64,000 nt of DNA from Nitratiruptor tergarcus DSM 16512 (GCF_027946175.1 NZ_AP026671.1:1736001-1800000); one strand, 5' to 3'. Counted from the first letter of the stretch, positions 35,192-43,993 are shown. Program-made: numbers and translations. Notes: a model not told the origin generated them from the letters alone.

Positions 35192-35862
35192 TGAAAAGAG
35201 CTATTGTACTACTTTTGCTTTTTTTAGTTGGCGGTGTTGCTGCGCCAAATGGTACTGAGATAATTATAGAGTTTACAAAGAGCGCTAAAGTCATGCCAGA
35301 TACTTATAGTTTCGGTTTGCATATATTTATGAAAGATCCAAAAGAGAAGGTAATCTTAAATACTCTAGGCGCAGTGGATAAAACGATTCGCAATCTTAAA
35401 ATCTCTTATGAGGGTGGGCGATATGAGTTGCATCAAAACTGCTTTTGGCAAAAAGAGAAAAGGATTTGTGAAGGGTATAAAGGATCTGTCTCTTATCGAT
35501 TTTTTCTCAAAAATCCTCAAAAGCAAAATGAGATCTTTGAAGCAATAGAAAATCTGAAAAAAAGAATGCAAGAGAGTTTTCATTACAGCGTAGTTTATCC
35601 GCATTGGCAAATTTCACAAAGCAAGCAAAACCAAGTGATACAAAAACTCCAGCTAGGAGTTATCGATAAAGCAAAAGTGTTTGGCAAACAAGCGGGCAAA
35701 AGGCTTGCAAAGCAGTGTGATATTAAAAGCATCGATTATATCACAAGACTCTATCCGGTGGTAAAAAGCATGGCTGCTAAGGCTTCCGTACAAGCACCCC
35801 AGCCAGCTAAAGAAGAGCAAAGTATGAGTGTGCGAGCAAAAGTGCGATTTATTTGCGATTAG
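35188..35862 (+). CDS. SIMPL (DUF541) domain exported protein
   Basis: This 224-residue protein has a signal peptide ([19 protein letters not shown]). [20 protein letters not shown] starts the mature part, as in SIMPL proteins, and the C-terminal AKVRFICD strand closes the fold. Two Cys flank an inserted loop ([16 protein letters not shown]) that may form a disulfide. It is periplasmic and of unknown role (related proteins include oxidative-stress and adhesion factors). It overlaps DUF493 at its start and the convergent moaC by four bases at its end. Confidence 0.75.
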   Translation: MMKRAIVLLLLFLVGGVAAPNGTEIIIEFTKSAKVMPDTYSFGLHIFMKDPKEKVILNTLGAVDKTIRNLKISYEGGRYELHQNCFWQKEKRICEGYKGSVSYRFFLKNPQKQNEIFEAIENLKKRMQESFHYSVVYPHWQISQSKQNQVIQKLQLGVIDKAKVFGKQAGKRLAKQCDIKSIDYITRLYPVVKSMAAKASVQAPQPAKEEQSMSVRAKVRFICD

Positions 35863-36335
35863 CGTACAAAGTCGCCACTTTTGCCCCCACTTTTTCGCTC
35901 AAGTTGAATGTTTTTAATCACCATTCCTTTATCGATGGCTTTGAGCATATCGTAGATCGTTAAAAGACCGATACTTACTCCAGTCAATGCTTCCATCTCC
36001 ACGCCGGTTCTGCCTTTTAGCTTGCAAGTGACAATAAGTTTAAAGCCAGGAAGATTTGGAAGCTCCTCTACATCACAATTAATAGATGTAAGAAGCAGTG
36101 GATGGCACATAGGGATAAGATCTGGAGTCCTTTTGGCACCCATTATTGCAGCGATTACTGCTGTATGAAGGACTGCTCCCTTTTTGGTCGTTTCATTTTT
36201 TACCGCTTCAAAAGCTTCAGGAGTTACTTCGATGATACCACTTGCAACGGCGATGCGCTCAGTCTCTTCTTTGACTCCTACATCTACCATTTTAGGGCGT
36301 TTTTTCTCGTCTAAATGTGTTAAATCAGATTTCAT
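35859..36335 (-). CDS. moaC: Cyclic pyranopterin monophosphate synthase MoaC
   Basis: This 158-residue protein has the typical length. The N-terminal [25 protein letters not shown] and [20 protein letters not shown] are the conserved active-site segments, with the family's His and Lys residues. It converts the MoaA product to cyclic pyranopterin monophosphate in molybdenum-cofactor synthesis. It overlaps the upstream Dabb-protein gene by 11 bases. mobA, another molybdenum-cofactor gene, is 0.8 kb away. Confidence 0.93.
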   Translation of the reverse strand: MKSDLTHLDEKKRPKMVDVGVKEETERIAVASGIIEVTPEAFEAVKNETTKKGAVLHTAVIAAIMGAKRTPDLIPMCHPLLLTSINCDVEELPNLPGFKLIVTCKLKGRTGVEMEALTGVSIGLLTIYDMLKAIDKGMVIKNIQLERKSGGKSGDFVR

Positions 36336-36609
36336 AATCCACTACCTTCGTCTCAGTTCCTATCTCTTTGAGCCATGCGACTATCTTATTTTGGTGATAG
36401 GGATGGATGCGATAGGTTTCAAGATCCTCTTTGGTTGCAAACGTAGTAACAAGAGCAAGATCGTAGCTTCTTGGGCTTCTGCTAAAGTCAATTCCCACTT
36501 CTATATCTTGTAGCACTTCGATGTGATCCTTCATACTGAGTAGTTTTTCTTTTGCTTTTTGTGCTAAACTAAAATCATGAAACTTCATAAAGACAATATG
36601 TCGAACCAT
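36325..36609 (-). CDS. Dabb (stress-responsive A/B barrel) protein
   Basis: This 94-residue protein reads [30 protein letters not shown] and [19 protein letters not shown] before PYH, the layout of the dimeric alpha-beta barrel Dabb family. It is cytoplasmic and of unknown catalytic role. It is divergent from the TPR-like exported protein and overlaps moaC. Confidence 0.8.
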   Translation of the reverse strand: MVRHIVFMKFHDFSLAQKAKEKLLSMKDHIEVLQDIEVGIDFSRSPRSYDLALVTTFATKEDLETYRIHPYHQNKIVAWLKEIGTETKVVDYEI

Positions 36610-36630
36610 GTTAATCCTTTAGGAGAGATT

Positions 36631-37083
36631 ATGAAAAAACTTTTGCTTATTCTACCACTTTTGCTCTTTGGCGCTGATAAGTCTTGTACCAAGTGCAATC
36701 TCAACAAATCACAGATGAAATGTGAGTATTACCTTATTCACAAAGGGGATACAAGTAAATCCCAAGAGTGCGCTTTTTATGCAGACTATTTGCATAAGAC
36801 AAAAGTCTATGGTAAAGCGAGTTGGTACTATCTTTTAGCACTGCAACCAAAAAAAGCGATTGCAGCAGCCAAAGAGGCGGTAAAGATGGGAGAGAATTAT
36901 GCTTATGAGTATATGGGTGATGCCTATTTAATTTTGGGCGATGAAGATGCTGCGAAGAGAAGTTATCAGAAACTGAAACAAAATGGAGGAAATACCAAGT
37001 TTTTTACAAGTCAAAATTTTAAGATTTTAAGCAGACTCTATAAAAGCTTTGATGCTAAAAAAGCGGAAAAGTTAGCGCAGTAG
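36631..37083 (+). CDS. Exported TPR-like protein with Cys cluster
   Basis: This protein of about 150 residues starts at MKKLLLILPLLLFG, a signal peptide, with TTAGGAGAG in front of ATG 36631; in-frame codons upstream lack a ribosome site. The mature N terminus has KSCTKC and two further Cys within 30 residues, then helical-hairpin repeats typical of TPR or Sel1-like proteins (YAYEYMGDAYLILGDEDAAK). It is periplasmic with unknown partner. Its stop codon directly adjoins the CCA end of the tRNA-Lys gene on the other strand. Confidence 0.65.
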   Translation: MKKLLLILPLLLFGADKSCTKCNLNKSQMKCEYYLIHKGDTSKSQECAFYADYLHKTKVYGKASWYYLLALQPKKAIAAAKEAVKMGENYAYEYMGDAYLILGDEDAAKRSYQKLKQNGGNTKFFTSQNFKILSRLYKSFDAKKAEKLAQ

Positions 37084-37159
37084 TGGTGACCCGTGTTGGA
37101 TTCGAACCAACGGCCCACTCCTTAAAAGGGAGTTGCTCTACCAGCTGAGCTAACGGGTC
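37084..37159 (-). tRNA. tRNA-Lys (anticodon TTT)
   Basis: Read on the minus strand, acceptor GACCCGT pairs with ACGGGTC; the anticodon loop CTTTTAA between ACTCC and GGAGT gives TTT; the T-arm is GTTGG TTCGAAT CCAAC; CCA is encoded. It is 76 nt. It lies 11 bases downstream of mobA, in the same direction. Confidence 0.97.
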
Positions 37160-37170
37160 AAGAACCGAAA

Positions 37171-37746
37171 TTATAGCAAAACTTTTTTGAGTTGCAAAGC
37201 CTTTTGGAAATCTTGTGGGTAGTTGAGATTTAAAAATCTCTCATCTTCTTTAAATTCTACAAATTGTGTATCTGCCTCTTTTAAAATGGCATTGAGTTTA
37301 TAGTTTTGCTTCTTTATAGTCTCTTCGATTTTTGGTGCAATCGACTTTCGATAGATTCCAATAAGTGGATGGGGAAAGTCTGTTTGTGCAATAATAGCAT
37401 CTTTATGAGGGTGCTTTTTTGCCTCAGTTATAAGTTTTTCTATGACAGTTTGATTGATAAATGGCGTATCTACACTCAGTGCAAAAAATTCATAGACTTT
37501 TTCAAAAATATCCAAAAATGCAGGAGTAGGGGCATACACTTTGCTGCTGTCGAGAATAAGAGGGGCTTTGAAGTCAAATTTATCACTTTTTGATGAGATA
37601 TAGACTTTCTCAAACATAAGGGATAGCCTCTCATATTGATACTGGATAAGTGGTTTATCACCAAATAGAAGAAGAGATTTATCTTTTCCCATTCGTGAAC
37701 TTTTACCACCAGCAAAGATTATACAAGGAATCGAGAATTTTTTCAT
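37171..37746 (-). CDS. mobA: Molybdenum cofactor guanylyltransferase MobA
   Basis: This 191-residue protein has the nucleotide-binding loop FAGGKSSRMGKDKSLL at residues 12-27, then SVDTPFI, where the metal-binding Asp is expected. It attaches GMP to molybdopterin to make the dinucleotide cofactor of enzymes such as formate dehydrogenase and nitrate reductase. It lies between tRNA-Pro (43 bases upstream) and tRNA-Lys (11 bases downstream) on the same strand, suggesting a mixed tRNA-mRNA transcript. moaC is close by. Confidence 0.88.
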   Translation of the reverse strand: MKKFSIPCIIFAGGKSSRMGKDKSLLLFGDKPLIQYQYERLSLMFEKVYISSKSDKFDFKAPLILDSSKVYAPTPAFLDIFEKVYEFFALSVDTPFINQTVIEKLITEAKKHPHKDAIIAQTDFPHPLIGIYRKSIAPKIEETIKKQNYKLNAILKEADTQFVEFKEDERFLNLNYPQDFQKALQLKKVLL

Positions 37747-37789
37747 GCAAAAATTATAGCGTAAGCAAGTGAAGTTAAGTTAAAGAGAC

Positions 37790-37867
37790 TGGTCGGAGTG
37801 GCGGGATTTGAACCCGCGACCTCTACCACCCCAAGGTAGCACGCTAACCAGGCTGCGCCACACCCCG
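37790..37867 (-). tRNA. tRNA-Pro (anticodon GGG)
   Basis: Read on the minus strand, acceptor CGGGGTG pairs with CACTCCG (one G-U pair); the anticodon loop TTGGGGT between CTACC and GGTAG gives GGG; the T-arm loop is TTCAAAT; the CCA end is encoded. It is 78 nt. Confidence 0.96.
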
Positions 37868-37880
37868 AAATTGTATGCGA

Positions 37881-37909
37881 ATTATAAAGCGATTCTTTTT
37901 TTTAGTCAA
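37881..37909 (-). promoter_or_regulatory. Promoter of tRNA-Pro (and probably mobA, tRNA-Lys)
   Basis: On the minus strand the -35 box TTGACT (37909-37904), a spacer of exactly 17 bases with eight A residues, and the perfect -10 box TATAAT (37886-37881) lie with the expected start a few bases before the tRNA. The -35 box directly adjoins the target duplication of the insertion sequence. Confidence 0.85.
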
Positions 37910-38964
37910 GATTTTGTATAAGTCCAATACATATGGCACTCATAATGATTTTCAAGAAGGTATTGTACCGGAGATTTAAAATTAAGAGAAGAGTGTGGTA
38001 TTTTGGTATTGTAATCGATGAGCCATTTTGCTAATTTTTTATTGAATTCATCCAAATCTGTAAAGAGTAAATCTTCATAGTATTGAATAAATTGTTCTTG
38101 AATTGTTCTATTGAATCTTTCATTGTGTGCATTCATTTTAGGGCTCCTTGGATATGTCCAGTAGTGTGTAAAGCCTTTTTGTTCAAGCAGAGCATCAAAC
38201 TCTTTTTTAAATTCACTGCCATTATCTGAAAGAATTGCAAGTTTACGTTTTTGTTTGATGGAAGTTATTCCATCAATTAAAGCTTCAAGAGCATATGCAG
38301 TATGTCTTGCTCTTTTGGATGGAATCGCCACTGCGAATGCAATACGTGTGAGTGGGTCAATCATAGTAAGGATATATCGTTTTATACCGTTTGATACTAT
38401 TTGGATGGTATCGACTGCCCACAGTTCAAATGGTTTGGATTTGAGGTTTTTTGGTTTTCTGTTTTTTTGTGTCTTCTTTTTTGGTTTCACTTTTCCTTTT
38501 GTATCGATGCGGTAGGGAAAAAGTCTCATTGTATCTGGTGCTTTTGCGATTATTCTTCCTATTGTGGATTCCGAGGGAGTTTTAAGTTCTTTTTCTTCAC
38601 AAAAAGGTTTAAGCAGGTGGTAGAGTTTTGCTTTGCCGATGTTGGGATACTCTTTTCTTAATCTTTTTATCTCATTAATAACTTCTCTTGGTACTTTTGA
38701 CTCTCTTACTCTTTTTGGTCTTCGTGATTTTGGATTTAAGGCTTTTATATCGCCATCTGCATCATTTAAACTCTTTTTCCATCGAAAGAGTGTTCTTCTG
38801 CTTACTCCAAAAGCTTCAGTTGTTGCTGCTAGTCCATATTTTTCCCAAAACTCCAATATCTTTTTTCTTCTTTTTGCCTCTTCGCTTATCATAAGCGAAT
38901 TGTAGTATATCCTCTCTAATCTTTTATATCCTTTGAGCCCTGGCAACGTGTATTTGATTTGCAC
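37906..38964 (-). CDS. DDE (rve-core) transposase of the insertion sequence, IS481/IS3-like
   Basis: This 352-residue protein has an N-terminal helix-turn-helix (KYGLAATTEAFGVSRRTLFR, about residues 46-65), a basic linker, and an integrase core with Asp in WAVDTI, Asp in LSDNGSEF and Glu in NERFNR, 34 residues after the second Asp. It appears intact. The start used is GTG 38964; ATG 38892 is an alternative. Its last sense codon inside the element is ACA at 37917-37915; the two final residues and the TGA stop are read from host DNA. It is a single frame, unlike the frameshifted ORFA/ORFB of classical IS3. Confidence 0.85.
   Translation of the reverse strand: MQIKYTLPGLKGYKRLERIYYNSLMISEEAKRRKKILEFWEKYGLAATTEAFGVSRRTLFRWKKSLNDADGDIKALNPKSRRPKRVRESKVPREVINEIKRLRKEYPNIGKAKLYHLLKPFCEEKELKTPSESTIGRIIAKAPDTMRLFPYRIDTKGKVKPKKKTQKNRKPKNLKSKPFELWAVDTIQIVSNGIKRYILTMIDPLTRIAFAVAIPSKRARHTAYALEALIDGITSIKQKRKLAILSDNGSEFKKEFDALLEQKGFTHYWTYPRSPKMNAHNERFNRTIQEQFIQYYEDLLFTDLDEFNKKLAKWLIDYNTKIPHSSLNFKSPVQYLLENHYECHMYWTYTKS
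37915..37941 (+). repeat. Left terminal inverted repeat
   Basis: 27 bases, TGTATAAGT...GGCACTC, pairing with the right end at 38983-39010 with three mismatches and one gap. It also encodes the C terminus of the transposase. Confidence 0.92.
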
Positions 38965-38982
38965 TCCTCACTCTCCCTCTCG

Positions 38983-39010
38983 GAGTGCCATATGTGTTTG
39001 AACTTATGCA
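38983..39010 (-). repeat. Right terminal inverted repeat
   Basis: 28 bases; read inward on the minus strand it gives TGCATAAGT...GGCACTC. It lies upstream of the transposase start and probably overlaps its promoter. Confidence 0.92.
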
Positions 39011-39043
39011 GATTTTGTGTACAATGGCAAAAAAGGAGGAAGG

Positions 39044-39682
39044 GTGCAATTAGATTTTTTGACTATCTTTATCCATGCAACTATAGCTTTGATTACTATT
39101 TTAAATCCAGTGGCTGCTGCAAGTATCATGGTAACACTTGTTTCTCCACTTACCCCAACAACAGTAAAACCCATAGCTGTAAAAACGACATTAACTGTCT
39201 TAATAGCTTCAATGATTACACTTTTTAGTGGTGAAGCGATATTTAATTTTTTTGGCATAAATGTGAATTCTATCAAAGTTATTGGCGGTATTATTTTGAT
39301 GCTTATTGCTATAAATATGGCTTATGGAGAGATGGCGAAAAACCGCCATTCACCAGAAGAGAAAGAAGAGGCACAAGATAAAGAGGATATCTCCGTGGTA
39401 CCTCTTGGTATCCCCATACTTTTTGGCCCCGGTGTTATTGCTACAATTATTGTATTGCAACACTCTATAGCAGTCAGTTATCCCATATATATAGCATATA
39501 TTCTTTTAGTAGTAGCCTTACTTATTTCATCATTGATGGTTTATGCTACGTTGCGCTATGCTATTGCAATTACAAAGTGGCTCGGTGTGACAGGTATAAA
39601 GATTTTGACAAGAATAATGGGGCTTATAGTCGGTGCTATTGCAGTGCAGTTTATCATTGATGGTATAAAAGCATTATGGTAA
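39044..39682 (+). CDS. MarC family inner-membrane protein
   Basis: This protein of about 212 residues has six membrane helices in two halves, with NPVAAASIMV in helix 1 and the matching PILFGPGVIATII in the second half, both diagnostic for MarC/UPF0056. The function of the family is unsettled (formerly linked to drug resistance). The start is GTG 39044 behind AAAAGGAGG; a GTG at 39017 is also in frame but lies only two bases beyond the target duplication of the IS. The insertion 33 bases upstream must have cut away the original promoter region, so expression may now depend on the IS. Confidence 0.85.
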   Translation: MQLDFLTIFIHATIALITILNPVAAASIMVTLVSPLTPTTVKPIAVKTTLTVLIASMITLFSGEAIFNFFGINVNSIKVIGGIILMLIAINMAYGEMAKNRHSPEEKEEAQDKEDISVVPLGIPILFGPGVIATIIVLQHSIAVSYPIYIAYILLVVALLISSLMVYATLRYAIAITKWLGVTGIKILTRIMGLIVGAIAVQFIIDGIKALW

Positions 39683-39692
39683 TTTTAAAGCC

Positions 39693-40895
39693 TTAACTCT
39701 CTTCATAGAGTTTGAGTATTGTAAGTGGCTCAAAAGAGATTGCTTTCAAAGCAGGATAGATACTGGCAATTATGCCAATAATTATAGAGAGAGTTATTGC
39801 AATTATGAGTGTTTGGAGAGGAATATACAAAGGCCAGTGTGCAAAATATTCGATGAAACCTAGTAAAATGAGAGCAACAAATGCGCCAAAAATTGCCCCT
39901 GCACTGCTAAGCAGCAAAGATTCAGTGAAAAACTGCAAAAAGAGATCCCTTTTTCTTGCTCCTACAACCCTTTTTATCGCAATTTCGATAACTCTTTCAT
40001 ATACTGAGAGCGCCATAATAGCTATTATCCCAAGTACGCCAACACTATAAGCAATTGCTGCGACAAGAATGCTCAAAATCGAAAAGAGCTTTTCCATCTT
40101 GGCTGATGTTCCACTTGCTGCTTCATACTCCATAACGGTAAAATCCTCTTTGCCATGGCGTTTTTTGAGAAGATCTTTAATCTGTTGAATGAGGGTTTTG
40201 TTGAGACTACTTTTTTGTGAGAGGACAAAGATCCCATCAAGCCAGTCACTTTTTGTCAAGAGTCTTTGCATAAGTTTGATGGGAATATAGATCGTACTAT
40301 CATAATCTTCCATGCCAACATTTCCTCTTGGGGCAAGGACACCCGTGATGCGAAAAGGGATGTTTGCAATGAGCAAGTCCTCTCCCAAAGGACAGGGGGT
40401 ATTGAAAAAATCCTCTTTTGTTTGGGAACCAATAATTGCTGTTTTTTGCATCATTGCACTATCCAAAAAGGTACCTCCACATGTAAAAGAGAAGTCTATC
40501 AATCTAAAGAAAGCCGAATCAACCCCCATAATAGTTCGCGGTTCGCTTCTTTTTGGTGTGATAACGCTTAGTATCGCATTTTTGAGCACTGCTGTACCTT
40601 CAATACCGGCAATCTTTTGCTCTATTGCTTTGGCATCAGCGACTGTGAGGGTCTGAACGTTTCCCATTGTAACGCTTTTATGGCTAAATACAATGAGCTC
40701 TCCTGGTGCTACGACAATGATCCTGCTTCCAAAAGCTCCAAGATCTTGCAAAGTTTTTTGGCGCATCGCCCCACTAATACCACTCATAAGCACGAGGGAG
40801 AGTACGCCAAGAGCGATCCCTGCGATAGCTATAAAAGCTCTTTTTTTGTTTTGTGCGAGATATTGCCAAAACTCCTGCCAGTAGAGCCACTTCAT
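39693..40895 (-). CDS. MacB/FtsX-type ABC exporter permease, second subunit
   Basis: This 400-residue protein has the MacB layout: an N-terminal membrane helix (about 18-38), a large periplasmic domain (about 40-270) and three C-terminal helices forming the FtsX domain (ERVIEIAIKRVVGARKRDLF between the first two of these). It has no ATPase domain. It overlaps the first permease by four bases (ATGA) and ends the operon that starts with leuC. With the other permease it probably forms a heterodimer driven by the separate ATPase. Confidence 0.85.
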   Translation of the reverse strand: MKWLYWQEFWQYLAQNKKRAFIAIAGIALGVLSLVLMSGISGAMRQKTLQDLGAFGSRIIVVAPGELIVFSHKSVTMGNVQTLTVADAKAIEQKIAGIEGTAVLKNAILSVITPKRSEPRTIMGVDSAFFRLIDFSFTCGGTFLDSAMMQKTAIIGSQTKEDFFNTPCPLGEDLLIANIPFRITGVLAPRGNVGMEDYDSTIYIPIKLMQRLLTKSDWLDGIFVLSQKSSLNKTLIQQIKDLLKKRHGKEDFTVMEYEAASGTSAKMEKLFSILSILVAAIAYSVGVLGIIAIMALSVYERVIEIAIKRVVGARKRDLFLQFFTESLLLSSAGAIFGAFVALILLGFIEYFAHWPLYIPLQTLIIAITLSIIIGIIASIYPALKAISFEPLTILKLYEES

Positions 40896-42085
40896 AACTT
40901 TTGCCTTAGTGCTTTAAGTGGATCCATAGAAGCTGCCTCTTTAGCAGGGGTAAGAGCAGCCAAAAAGGAGACGCCCAAAGAAAAAATAAGTGCTATCACA
41001 AAAGCTTTTATTGGATAGCTTTGGGGAATTTGTAAAAGTGGAAGGATAAAATGTACACTTAAAAAACCAACCAATGTACCAACAACTGCTCCTATTAAAG
41101 CAATAGTTGATGCTTCAAGAATTATGCCCCGTAAAATCATCTTTTTTGTAGCACCAAGTGCACGCCTGAGCCCTATTTCCCAAGCGCGAGTGCGGTTGTT
41201 GATGAGAAATATATTAGAAAGCACAAAACCGCTAACAAAGAGAGCTGTAAAAGAGGCAATCCCTAAAAAGAGTGTGAAGGAGGTGCTAAGCATTGAGAAA
41301 AAATGCATAATTTTTTGTGGAGTTATTAAAAAATAGTCATCACTTTTGAGAGTTTGATTGAGAACTGTTTTGATATCTTTAATGACTCTTTTATAATCTG
41401 TGTTGGGTGCCACTTTTGCTACCATTGCAAAAATTTTGTGGTATTCATGCTGGATAAATTTGCGATATGTAGAGACTGGCATCATGATTCTCTCATCCAT
41501 ACTGTTGCCTCGGGGGCTTTTTCCTCTGCGTTTATAGACTCCGATGACACGGAAAGGTATTTTGCCAATGAGGAGCGTTTTGCCGACGGGATTTTGCCCG
41601 TGAAAAAACTCATCTACAATATCAAGACCTACCACAACCACTTTTGCAAAATGTTCATTATCACTTGGCAAAAAAAATCTTCCCCATAGAGGCTCATAGC
41701 CAAAGTGGGGTAGTGTGCCAACTGTAAATCCCTCAACTAAGAGACTTTTCCCATAGCCTCCTCGTTTTACATCGAGGCGTTTTACATAGAAGTAGTCCAA
41801 AGAGCTGATGCCCTCTATTTTTTTGATGAGGTTGTAGTGCTTCATTGTGAGCTTCATTGGAACATGGCGGAAAGAGACGCGACTACCAAAACTTGAGCGT
41901 ATCAAGATTGTATCACTTCCTAGCATATTGATAATTCTTTTTGCTTTGAGCTGGCTTCCTTCGATGGTAGCTACAATAAATACAAGTGAGGCTATACCTA
42001 AAATGATGCCAAATAGGGCAAAGAGTGTACGACCTTTGTAAAAAAAGAGGAATGAAAAAAGATCACGAAGATACAATGCGCCCAT
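40892..42085 (-). CDS. MacB/FtsX-type ABC exporter permease, first subunit
   Basis: This protein of about 397 residues, when started at ATG 42085 (MGALYLRDLFSFLFF), has the same plan as its neighbour: one N-terminal helix, a periplasmic domain and three C-terminal helices around TRAWEIGLRRALGATKKMIL. Upstream in-frame codons to 42163 lie within the ATPase gene and lack a ribosome site. It differs clearly from the second permease, so the exporter is heteromeric unlike standard MacB homodimers. The substrate is unknown. Confidence 0.82.
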   Translation of the reverse strand: MGALYLRDLFSFLFFYKGRTLFALFGIILGIASLVFIVATIEGSQLKAKRIINMLGSDTILIRSSFGSRVSFRHVPMKLTMKHYNLIKKIEGISSLDYFYVKRLDVKRGGYGKSLLVEGFTVGTLPHFGYEPLWGRFFLPSDNEHFAKVVVVGLDIVDEFFHGQNPVGKTLLIGKIPFRVIGVYKRRGKSPRGNSMDERIMMPVSTYRKFIQHEYHKIFAMVAKVAPNTDYKRVIKDIKTVLNQTLKSDDYFLITPQKIMHFFSMLSTSFTLFLGIASFTALFVSGFVLSNIFLINNRTRAWEIGLRRALGATKKMILRGIILEASTIALIGAVVGTLVGFLSVHFILPLLQIPQSYPIKAFVIALIFSLGVSFLAALTPAKEAASMDPLKALRQKL

Positions 42086-42725
42086 CTTGTATCCGTACCA
42101 CTTTTTTGGCATATTGTGCCATCGCTGGATCGTGTGTGACCAAGACGATTGTTTTGCCCTCACTGTTGAGCTGCTGTAAAATCTCCATCACATTTTTTGC
42201 ATTTTGGCTATCAAGCTGGCCAGTAGGCTCATCGGCTAAAATTACTTTTGGATCGTTGATAAGAGCTCTTGCAATTGCTACACGCTGCTTTTGGCCACCG
42301 GAGAGTTGGTCTGGGTAGTACTCCATTCTCTGTGTAAGTTGCAGTTTTTCAAGTAAAGTTTTAGCTTTAGATTGTGTAGGGGGATGGGTGGTATAGAGTG
42401 TGGGGATTAAGACATTGTCTAAAACATTGAGATAGGGAATGAGATAGAAAGCTTGAAAGATAAAGCCAAACATTGTGTTACGTAAATGGGAGAGCTCATC
42501 ATCACTGAGCTTGGCTACATTTTTGCCATCTATCAAATATGTACCACCACTTGCTTTATCCAAGCATCCAAGGATATAGAGCAGTGTAGATTTTCCGCTT
42601 CCGCTGCTCCCCATAATGGCAAGAAAATCTCCCTCATTGATAGTAATATTTATATCGTGCAGAACTGTTGTTGTAAGATCTCCTATTTGAAAGGTTTTTG
42701 TGATATTTTTACACTCAATGAGCAT
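42063..42725 (-). CDS. ABC exporter ATPase (LolD/MacB type)
   Basis: This 220-residue protein has Walker A GSSGSGKST, signature LSGGQKQRV, Walker B VILADEPTGQLD and the H-loop VTHD. Its single-domain size and motif spacing fit the LolD/MacB group that drives MacB-like permeases. It overlaps the adaptor gene by 11 bases and the first permease by 23. Confidence 0.92.
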   Translation of the reverse strand: MLIECKNITKTFQIGDLTTTVLHDINITINEGDFLAIMGSSGSGKSTLLYILGCLDKASGGTYLIDGKNVAKLSDDELSHLRNTMFGFIFQAFYLIPYLNVLDNVLIPTLYTTHPPTQSKAKTLLEKLQLTQRMEYYPDQLSGGQKQRVAIARALINDPKVILADEPTGQLDSQNAKNVMEILQQLNSEGKTIVLVTHDPAMAQYAKKVVRIQDGRIVSS

Positions 42726-43959
42726 GCTTTTGCTCCACTAAGACAATATCTCCCTCTTGGAGGCCATGGAGAATCTGTGTGTAGTGTTCATCAGCTATGC
42801 CTGTTTGCACCTCCTTTTCTGTTATCTTGTTGCCTTTTTTATGATAGACAAAAAAGTGCCCATTTTTAAACTTTACAGCTGCATTGGGGAGTCTTAGGAC
42901 GTTTTTATGAACTTGAATGATAATTTTATTGTGGGTGGTCATTTCAGGACGGAGTAGATGAGAGTTTTCAAAATCTTTCATGACAGCGATATAGTATACC
43001 ACACTATTTTGGATCTCTGGTTGCGGATAGATTTGAACAATTTTTCCATGAAACTTGTTTTGAGGAAGAGCATCAACGTTGAAAATCACTTGCATACCTC
43101 TTTTTATTTTTGCAATTGCAGTTTCATCAATATAGATGCGGTTTTCTATTTTTTTTGGATCCAAAATTTTGGCAAATTGCGGTGCATTGAGGCCAGCTAC
43201 TACTGTTTCACCTTTTTGCGTTGAGATATAAGTAATAATACCATCAAATGGTGCTTTGATAGTTGCATATTCGAGGCGGATCTTTGCTTGATTGAGTTTT
43301 GCTCGGGCAATCGCTTTGTCATATTTGAAACTTTTTTGCAATTTTTCTAAAGAGAGTTGTGCTTCTTGCAGATTCTCTTTGGCTTGTAAAAGAGTTAGCT
43401 TTGCCTTTTGCACTGCTTTTTGTTTGATAGTGGCTTCTGTACAGATGGTGCGATACTCTTTTTGGCTGGTTGCATGTTTTTGCAAAAGCTTCTTTTTATT
43501 TTTACAAAGCCATTGTGCTGTGGCAGCATCAGCTTGTGCAGCCTCAAGGTTGAGTGCGGCTTTTTGTTCTTCAATTGCGGCTTTTTTGACACTTTTTTTA
43601 AGCTTTTCTATCTCTAAAGGATAGGTTTTTTGAATTTTTGTAAGCTCTTTTTGCGTAATTTTAAGAGATTGCTGAAGCTCTGCATCATCTATTTTTGCGA
43701 TGATAGTACCTTTTTTTACAAAATCTCCTACTTTGATTGGCTCATCTACTACCATTCCGCTTACTCTCGCTCCAATTTTTACCTCTGCTCCAATAGATGG
43801 TTTGATGACTCCTGTTGCTTCGACACTCTCAATAATATCTCCTCGTGTAACCTGTACCGTGGTAAAATGGCTAAACTCTTTTTTGGGTTTTTTCCAAAAA
43901 TAGAGGACTCCTCCCATTATAATAAAGAGCGCTAAAAGAGATGTAATAAACTTTTTCAT
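42715..43959 (-). CDS. MacA/HlyD-type periplasmic adaptor
   Basis: This protein of about 414 residues begins MKKFITSLLALF, a membrane anchor. Then come a barrel-sandwich half (VTRGDIIESVEATG), a long coiled-coil hairpin (about 95-220, Lys/Ala/Gln-rich), the second half of the lipoyl-like domain (IKAPFDGIITYI) and beta-barrel domains. ATG 43959 is used because GGATCTA lies before it; upstream codons run into sfsA. It connects the inner-membrane exporter to an outer-membrane channel that is not encoded here. Confidence 0.88.
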   Translation of the reverse strand: MKKFITSLLALFIIMGGVLYFWKKPKKEFSHFTTVQVTRGDIIESVEATGVIKPSIGAEVKIGARVSGMVVDEPIKVGDFVKKGTIIAKIDDAELQQSLKITQKELTKIQKTYPLEIEKLKKSVKKAAIEEQKAALNLEAAQADAATAQWLCKNKKKLLQKHATSQKEYRTICTEATIKQKAVQKAKLTLLQAKENLQEAQLSLEKLQKSFKYDKAIARAKLNQAKIRLEYATIKAPFDGIITYISTQKGETVVAGLNAPQFAKILDPKKIENRIYIDETAIAKIKRGMQVIFNVDALPQNKFHGKIVQIYPQPEIQNSVVYYIAVMKDFENSHLLRPEMTTHNKIIIQVHKNVLRLPNAAVKFKNGHFFVYHKKGNKITEKEVQTGIADEHYTQILHGLQEGDIVLVEQKHAH

Positions 43960-43993
43960 ATCTAGATCCATATATAAAAATTTAGCACTTACA

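Larger units (their letters stand above)
37915..39010 (-). mobile_element. Complete 1096-bp insertion sequence with 5-bp target duplication
   Basis: Ends are 5'-TGTATAAGTCCAATACATAT at 37915 and the inverted counterpart finishing at 39010; both match over about 27 bases. GATTT occurs immediately outside each end (37910-37914 and 39011-39015), the target duplication. One transposase gene fills the element. Intact ends, an identical duplication and an open reading frame mean the insertion is recent and the element may still move. Confidence 0.92.

Noticed and set aside
37790-39010. tRNA-Pro as an integration site of an island
   Set aside because: The element inserted upstream of the tRNA is an ordinary IS with its own 5-bp duplication; no integrase and no repeat of the tRNA 3' end were seen.
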